A stretch of DNA of 64,000 nt from Caldilineaceae bacterium (GTDB taxonomy: Bacteria; Chloroflexota; Anaerolineae; Caldilineales; Caldilineaceae), in the NCBI GenBank assembly GCA_026645575.1, contig JAPKMW010000012.1:1-64000 (forward strand). The letters are read 5' to 3'. Numbering within the stretch: position 1 is the stretch's first letter; every line of letters starts with the position of its first letter. The notes below the pieces were generated by a model. The model made no database searches and was not told where the DNA came from. It saw nothing but the letters and a program-made list of their open reading frames with translations. Below, one piece after another: positions 59,847 through 64,000 of the stretch. Both the position numbers and the translations under genes were made by a program.

Positions 59847-61163
59847 CTACTGCGCTTGTAACCACCCTTCGTCCAGGGCTTGTTGACGCACTTCTTCTAG
59901 CGCATTAACAAACTCATCAATCTGGTCAGGATTGCGCAAGAAGCTCTCTACCGTCCGCCCCATCGCCGGCCACATTTCAGTGGGTAGGGTGAGTACAAAA
60001 GGCGAGAGCAGATCCGGCACATCACGCACGATTTCCTTGCCTTGTTTCAGGGTTGGCGACAAGAGGGTGGTGTCAATATCATCCCGCGCCGGCGCCCAGA
60101 TCGTCCCTTTGCCCAGTTGTTGCATCATGGTCGTTTGCCCATCTTTGGACCCCATGTAGGTGAGAAAGGCCAGCGTTTCGCTGCGGTGTTGACCATTGCT
60201 CGGTGCCATGTAGCCCAGCGTTGTCACCACCTCAGCGGCGGGTATGGCTGGATCCATGATCGGGAAGCGGAAGAAGTCGATCTCTTCGTGATACTTGACG
60301 GGCAACTCGGTCATCCAGAAGGGGCTGACCAGCATCATCACGGCTTTCTGTTCGTTCAAGACGTTGTTGTTGGTGCGCATGAGGGCCATCAAACTCAACA
60401 GCGCGCTGTTCCGCTCAGGGCGTTCAACAAAATAGCCATTGCGCAATAGTTGGCTCCACTGTTCGACCACAGTGAATACCCGGCTGTCGTTATAGGGCAA
60501 TTGTCCCTGCAACAACGCTCGATGCACAGCAGCGCCGTTGAGCCGTAGATTCAAATAATCAAACCAGAGCATGGTCAACCACGCGTCCTCACCGGCCAAC
60601 GTCAGTGGCGTCTCACCATTGGCCAACAAGGTGTCGCAGATGGCAAGAAATTCATCCCAGCTTTGGGGTGGTTGCAGGCCATATTGGTCAAAGATGGCGC
60701 GATTGTAATAGATTGCCGTCCAGGCATAGCCCACCGGTAAATAATATTGCTTGCCTTCGTAGGCGCTCAAGCTTTGAAAACCGGCAGGAAAGGCGTCACG
60801 CAAGCCGGTCTCGGCCCACAATTCGGTCAGATCCAGGACAAGATTCTGTTGCGCCGCCTGAGTGAGAAAGGAATAGGCGCCGCTGGTCATCAGATCCGGC
60901 GGCGGCGTCTGGGTGAGATAGCTTTGTGGCGCCTGCTGGAATTCCTGGTGATCAAAGGTGATGTTGGGTTCACGCGTTTGGAATTGCTGCATGGCATACT
61001 CCTCCGCTGCCCGCCAGGCGCCGGTGCTTTCAAAGGAGATCAGGGTCAACTCGACCGGCTCTTTGGCAACCGGTTCCGGCGTTGCCTCACCGCCACATTG
61101 GGTTAGCAAGAGCGGCGTGAGGAGAAGACAGAGACGTAGAAGCTGTTGGATGGACAAGCGCAT
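59847..61163 (-). CDS. Extracellular solute-binding lipoprotein (ABC importer)
   Basis: 438 residues from the ATG at 61163 after GGGGGAAA. A lipoprotein signal with L-L-L-T-Q-C-G-G places the lipidated cysteine near residue 23. The mature part is a family 1 carbohydrate-type binding protein: LTLISFESTGAWRAAEEYAM, QPPQSWDEFLAICDTLLANG, LTYMGSKDGQTTMMQQLG. No importer permease or ATPase gene adjoins it. The exporter operon downstream is a separate unit with its own promoter. It may work with permeases encoded elsewhere. Sugar uptake is the likely role, ligand unknown. Confidence 0.83.
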   Translation of the reverse strand: MRLSIQQLLRLCLLLTPLLLTQCGGEATPEPVAKEPVELTLISFESTGAWRAAEEYAMQQFQTREPNITFDHQEFQQAPQSYLTQTPPPDLMTSGAYSFLTQAAQQNLVLDLTELWAETGLRDAFPAGFQSLSAYEGKQYYLPVGYAWTAIYYNRAIFDQYGLQPPQSWDEFLAICDTLLANGETPLTLAGEDAWLTMLWFDYLNLRLNGAAVHRALLQGQLPYNDSRVFTVVEQWSQLLRNGYFVERPERNSALLSLMALMRTNNNVLNEQKAVMMLVSPFWMTELPVKYHEEIDFFRFPIMDPAIPAAEVVTTLGYMAPSNGQHRSETLAFLTYMGSKDGQTTMMQQLGKGTIWAPARDDIDTTLLSPTLKQGKEIVRDVPDLLSPFVLTLPTEMWPAMGRTVESFLRNPDQIDEFVNALEEVRQQALDEGWLQAQ

Positions 61164-61190
61164 AAAATTTCCCCCTGAGAAATGACAAGG

Positions 61191-61259
61191 TGACAAGGTG
61201 ACAGGGTGACAAGGTGAAGTGGGAATAATCCTTCACCTTGTCACCCTGTCACCTTGTCA
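61191..61259. repeat. Perfect palindrome of TGACAAGG repeats, 29-bp arms
   Basis: TGACAAGGTGACAGGGTGAC plus 9 bases (61191-61219) pairs exactly with 61231-61259 around an 11-base loop. The arm is made of direct repeats of TGACAAGG/TGACAGGG. It lies between the stop of the DUF6504-like gene and the start of the binding-protein gene. Confidence 0.92.
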
Positions 61260-61277
61260 GTTGCTAGATGGGCTGTT

Positions 61278-61547
61278 TTAGACGACGGCATCGCGCAGCC
61301 AGGCGCGTTGGATCGACCAGCTATTGGTCGCTGGGTCCAGGCAGAGTTCGTAGGTGTTGTCATCCACGGTCTGCACCAGATAGTGACGGATCGTCTTGCC
61401 GGCCTGCCGTTCTTCCCATTGTCGGCCAATATGATTGACATAGCGGGTGCGATCACGCCACAGGAAAGAGGTAGGCCGCACGTTGCCATCTCCCATCACT
61501 CGCACCAACGCATTGATTGGTTCTTCCACTAACACTTCACGCACCAT
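61278..61547 (-). CDS. Small DUF6504-like protein
   Basis: 89 residues from the ATG at 61547, with AAGGAG 5 bases before it; the longer frame to 61595 overlaps the previous gene. Beta-rich: LVRVMGDGNVRPTSFLWRDR, GRQWEERQAGKTIRHYLVQT, YELCLDPATNSWSIQRAWLR. The W-R-x-R-x-Y and E-L-x-x-D-P-x-T-x-x-W pattern resembles DUF6504, sometimes found with DNA-repair genes. No such neighbour here. It follows the THUMP-like methyltransferase gene by 16 bases and is probably co-transcribed with it. Confidence 0.65.
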   Translation of the reverse strand: MVREVLVEEPINALVRVMGDGNVRPTSFLWRDRTRYVNHIGRQWEERQAGKTIRHYLVQTVDDNTYELCLDPATNSWSIQRAWLRDAVV

Positions 61548-61563
61548 TATAACTCCTTCTCTA

Positions 61564-62823
61564 CTATCTGGGTGGACACGTATCTGGGTGGACACGGTGG
61601 TAACGACCTATTTCCCTGTCTACCAATGCGACCCGTTCCCCTATCAACATCAACCGTTCATCGCCCCGACGGGTAAAGATGACCACACCTGGTTTGCCCG
61701 TGGCCGGCAATTTGAGCCGAGGGCGTAACTCTTCCGGTTGGAATGGGACGCCGCGTTTCTTTAATTCTACAATGTGATAACCCAGCGCCTGTAAACGACG
61801 ATTGAGCAGTTTGAGGTTAAAGTTATGCACTTCCTGAATCACAAAGCTCTGCACCAGCGGATCAGTTCTGGCCTCTGCCGAAACCAGATAGGCAATCTGT
61901 GGATCAAAGAGATGCGCCCCCAGTCGGCGACAGAGTTCGGTGAACACACCAGATCGAATCAACGCCGGATCGGGTTCATGCAAGGTATAACCAACCGCCA
62001 GCGGACCGACCGGCGGTTTTTCTTCCTTGTCCCCCGGTAGCGATACCCACCCCTGTTCGCTATATACGCTGGCCCAGCGCGAATGTTTCACCAAATTGCC
62101 AAACCACAAAATCGCTTCTTTGCAGACCCCTTCGTGGCTGATAAATTCAACGCCGCTATTGGCCGGAATCTCTTCATCGGCAATCCCCGGCATGGTTTTG
62201 ACACCCAGGTGCGGTAGCCGACGTTGTAATTGGATCAACTGCGACAACGGCGGTTGCATCGCCTCGACTGAAAAGATCCGCCGTCCCTCCACCCGTCGGG
62301 CCGGATCGGCAAAGGCGGCAGCCACAGGCGGCAAACGGTCAGCCGCCAACCATTGTGTCCAATCCGCCTGGATAAACGTCACCTGCTTCTGCAATCCCAG
62401 CGCAACAACATTCGCCTCGGCCAGACGAATCCGCACCGGATCGGTTTCAAAGGCGATCACCGGTCGCCGCTGCGCCAACGCCAGCAGATCACCGCCAATG
62501 CCGCAGCCTAAATCCAACACTGCCCCAGGCGGCGCTTGTTGATCAATCCACGCCGCTCGCCACTGGGCAATCGGCCAGGCGGTGGCTTGCTCCAACGCTT
62601 CCGCCGTGAAAAAGAGGCGATCTGCATCGGGAAATTTCGCCGTGGCCCGCTGGCGTAGGCGCGCCAGGCTCAATAACACCCCCGCCTCAACCGGGCTAAA
62701 TTGCCGCCGCAACCGTTGCAACAGCGCCAGCGTCTGCCCCTCTGCCAGGTCGCACCCTTGCAGCGTCGCTAAAGCCGCCTGCGCTGCCGGTGATACCAAA
62801 AACTCAACCGTCGCCACTTCCAT
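61564..62823 (-). CDS. SAM-dependent methyltransferase with THUMP-like domain
   Basis: 419 residues. After a helical N-terminus (FSPVEAGVLLSLARLRQRAT), GAVLDLGCGIGGDLLALAQR is motif I, VIAFETDPVRIRLAEANVVA motif II and AAFADPARRVEGRRIFSVEA motif IV. The C-terminal part (PQIAYLVSAEARTDPLVQSF, RRLQALGYHIVELKKRGVPF) matches the THUMP-like domain found with such methyltransferases. The target is probably RNA, but no member that I can name is characterised. First gene of a two-gene operon. Confidence 0.82.
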   Translation of the reverse strand: MEVATVEFLVSPAAQAALATLQGCDLAEGQTLALLQRLRRQFSPVEAGVLLSLARLRQRATAKFPDADRLFFTAEALEQATAWPIAQWRAAWIDQQAPPGAVLDLGCGIGGDLLALAQRRPVIAFETDPVRIRLAEANVVALGLQKQVTFIQADWTQWLAADRLPPVAAAFADPARRVEGRRIFSVEAMQPPLSQLIQLQRRLPHLGVKTMPGIADEEIPANSGVEFISHEGVCKEAILWFGNLVKHSRWASVYSEQGWVSLPGDKEEKPPVGPLAVGYTLHEPDPALIRSGVFTELCRRLGAHLFDPQIAYLVSAEARTDPLVQSFVIQEVHNFNLKLLNRRLQALGYHIVELKKRGVPFQPEELRPRLKLPATGKPGVVIFTRRGDERLMLIGERVALVDREIGRYHRVHPDTCPPR

Positions 62824-62958
62824 GATTTCTGCCAGTCAGTTCACCTTGTCACCTTGTCATCCTGTCATCTTTCCCTCTATTATACTGGACTTGCGTCATA
62901 AGTGCATTTTCTTTTTGGACAGGCGGAAAGTTAGGAGTAAAATGATGGGTCTACCGGC

Positions 62959-62987
62959 TTGACGGATAGGTGATGCACCGGTAAGAT
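62959..62987 (+). promoter_or_regulatory. Sigma-70-type promoter for the membrane coiled-coil gene
   Basis: TTGACG (62959-62964), 17 bases, TAAGAT (62982-62987), about 90 bases upstream of the gene start at 63077. It is overlapped by a TACCGG/CCGGTA inverted repeat that could be an operator. The gap 62824-63076 holds no other gene. Confidence 0.55.
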
Positions 62988-63076
62988 ATACTGGAAATTT
63001 AGTATCTGCACTCCTGCCCTTTACAGGATGGGAGACCATACTTTTGCGAACAAAATAACCTGAAGGAAGGAAGCCC

Positions 63077-63901
63077 ATGAGCGTTCAGCACGAACCAAGC
63101 GGGGTAGGAAGATCGACAGAGCGAACCGAGTCAGCGCCGGAACTCCAATATCACGCTGTCAATCAGGATTCCTTATCCATGTTCATTGCCGCCATTGCCG
63201 GCGCCATTTTGGGTACCGCGTTAACTTTGTTGATCCTGGCCTTGATCAACGGCGGCACCTTGAGCTACGCCGGTGAGCGAATGCAAAGCCTGGAATCCCA
63301 TTTGCAACAGGTAGATGAAAATGTGGGCGCCGTCAGCGCCAACATCGACATTGTGAGCGCACAAGCCGCCGCCCTTCAGCAACAACTGGGCGCTGTTGAA
63401 ACGTCGTTGCGCAACGAGATCGCCGCCCAAGATGGCGACATTGCTGCGCTCAGTGAAACGATGACCACGTTGAACCAAACCCGCGAGCAATTTGATATTT
63501 TTGTCAATGCGTTGACCGGCGCCCTGACCGAAATGGGCGCCATTGAAGCGCCGGCTGCCACCGCGCCACCAGAGGAGCCGGCTATTACCGCCGACGCCGC
63601 CCTCACGGCAACGGCAACCCTGACGGCAACCGCACCTTTGGCCGAAGCGGCTGCACTGACTGAGACCACCCCCCTAACCGACGCGGCAATCATCAGCGAA
63701 AGCGCCCCCATGACCGATAGCGCAGCGCTAACTGAAACGGTCGTTGTAACGGCTGAAAATGCCTTTGCCGAAACCGATGCGGTGACGGCAACAACGGAAG
63801 TCACAGCCGCAGAGACCCTTACTGAAACAACTGAGTTGACCGCAACCGAAGCGATCACGGCGGACGCGACGATTACGGCAACTGAGTCGATGACCCAGTA
63901 G
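63077..63901 (+). CDS. Membrane-anchored coiled-coil protein with Thr/Ala/Glu-rich tail
   Basis: 274 residues; AAGGAAGG precedes the ATG. One membrane helix at about 34-60 (MFIAAIAGAILGTALTLLIL) follows a 33-residue hydrophilic start. A coiled coil spans about 66-150 (MQSLESHLQQVDENVGAVSA, QLGAVETSLRNEIAAQDGDI). The last 110 residues are low complexity (LTATATLTATAPLAEAAALT). Topology suggests an extracytoplasmic stalk anchored near the N-terminus. No family recognised; a cell-envelope structural role is a guess. Confidence 0.65.
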   Translation: MSVQHEPSGVGRSTERTESAPELQYHAVNQDSLSMFIAAIAGAILGTALTLLILALINGGTLSYAGERMQSLESHLQQVDENVGAVSANIDIVSAQAAALQQQLGAVETSLRNEIAAQDGDIAALSETMTTLNQTREQFDIFVNALTGALTEMGAIEAPAATAPPEEPAITADAALTATATLTATAPLAEAAALTETTPLTDAAIISESAPMTDSAALTETVVVTAENAFAETDAVTATTEVTAAETLTETTELTATEAITADATITATESMTQ

Positions 63902-63934
63902 TTGCTTGTCACAACTACGATGAAACGGTAAGCA

Positions 63935-63967
63935 AAAACCAGGCGAGGGTTTCACGCCTGGTTTTTT
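63935..63967 (+). terminator. Rho-independent terminator
   Basis: AACCAGGCG pairs with CGCCTGGTT around a 9-base loop, followed by TTTTT. It lies 34 bases past the stop of the coiled-coil gene. Confidence 0.88.
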
Positions 63968-64000
63968 ATTAACCCCCGCTTTGCTCCCTGCCAATCCATA

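Overview
The window looks like a chromosomal segment of a free-living Chloroflexota bacterium (Anaerolineae/Caldilineae type). This placement is an inference from gene content: large Sec-exported surface proteins ending in a dockerin-like module, several DinB-like proteins, non-pyrrolysine MttB-type and GcvT-type C1 enzymes, and a transglutaminase of the TgpA type. No rRNA, tRNA or CRISPR array was found.

Layout. 1-5,210 is a worn defence island. It holds an intact GmrSD-like (DUF262/DUF1524) nuclease with a small partner, set between an hsdM N-terminal stump and an hsdS C-terminal stump, plus a truncated nucleoside phosphorylase, an IS200/RAYT-like transposase remnant and half of an AAA-ATPase-like gene. 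5,200-6,850 has a surface-protein tail fragment and a coiled-coil/HNH pair with a one-base frameshift. 6,854-21,328 encodes three very large secreted modular proteins, interrupted by a small possible PD-(D/E)XK protein. 22,016-26,120 has a PhoX phosphatase followed by a two-CXXCH cytochrome-like protein. 26,688-37,925 is a metabolic stretch: AstE/DoeB-like deacylase, rhodanese-DinB fusion, FAD/GcvT dehydrogenase, C39-type peptidase, PPOX flavoprotein, hydrolase, kinase, MttB-like methyltransferase, inositol phosphatase and PH-domain protein. 38,218-45,345 has an MBL-fold protein, a TgpA-like transglutaminase with a membrane-anchored neighbour, and a serine hydrolase. 45,383-56,076 is a run of single genes and small operons (dioxygenase, aldo-keto reductase, RlmI-like, ArfB, DUF402, DinB proteins, GNAT, methyltransferase). 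56,280-63,967 has an ABC-2 exporter operon, an orphan solute-binding lipoprotein, a THUMP-like methyltransferase and a membrane coiled-coil protein.

Most notable. (1) A rhodanese-DinB fusion has an in-frame TGA exactly where the catalytic cysteine belongs, followed by a hairpin at the position expected of a bacterial SECIS, so it is a selenoprotein candidate. (2) Two compact units each combine a near-consensus promoter, a tiny ORF and a terminator; they lie ahead of a methyltransferase and of an ABC exporter operon, and could be attenuators or small peptide/RNA genes. (3) Many gene boundaries carry a long palindrome (arms 11-30 bp), mostly with a locus-specific sequence. Several abut or supply stop codons, and a few recur as families.
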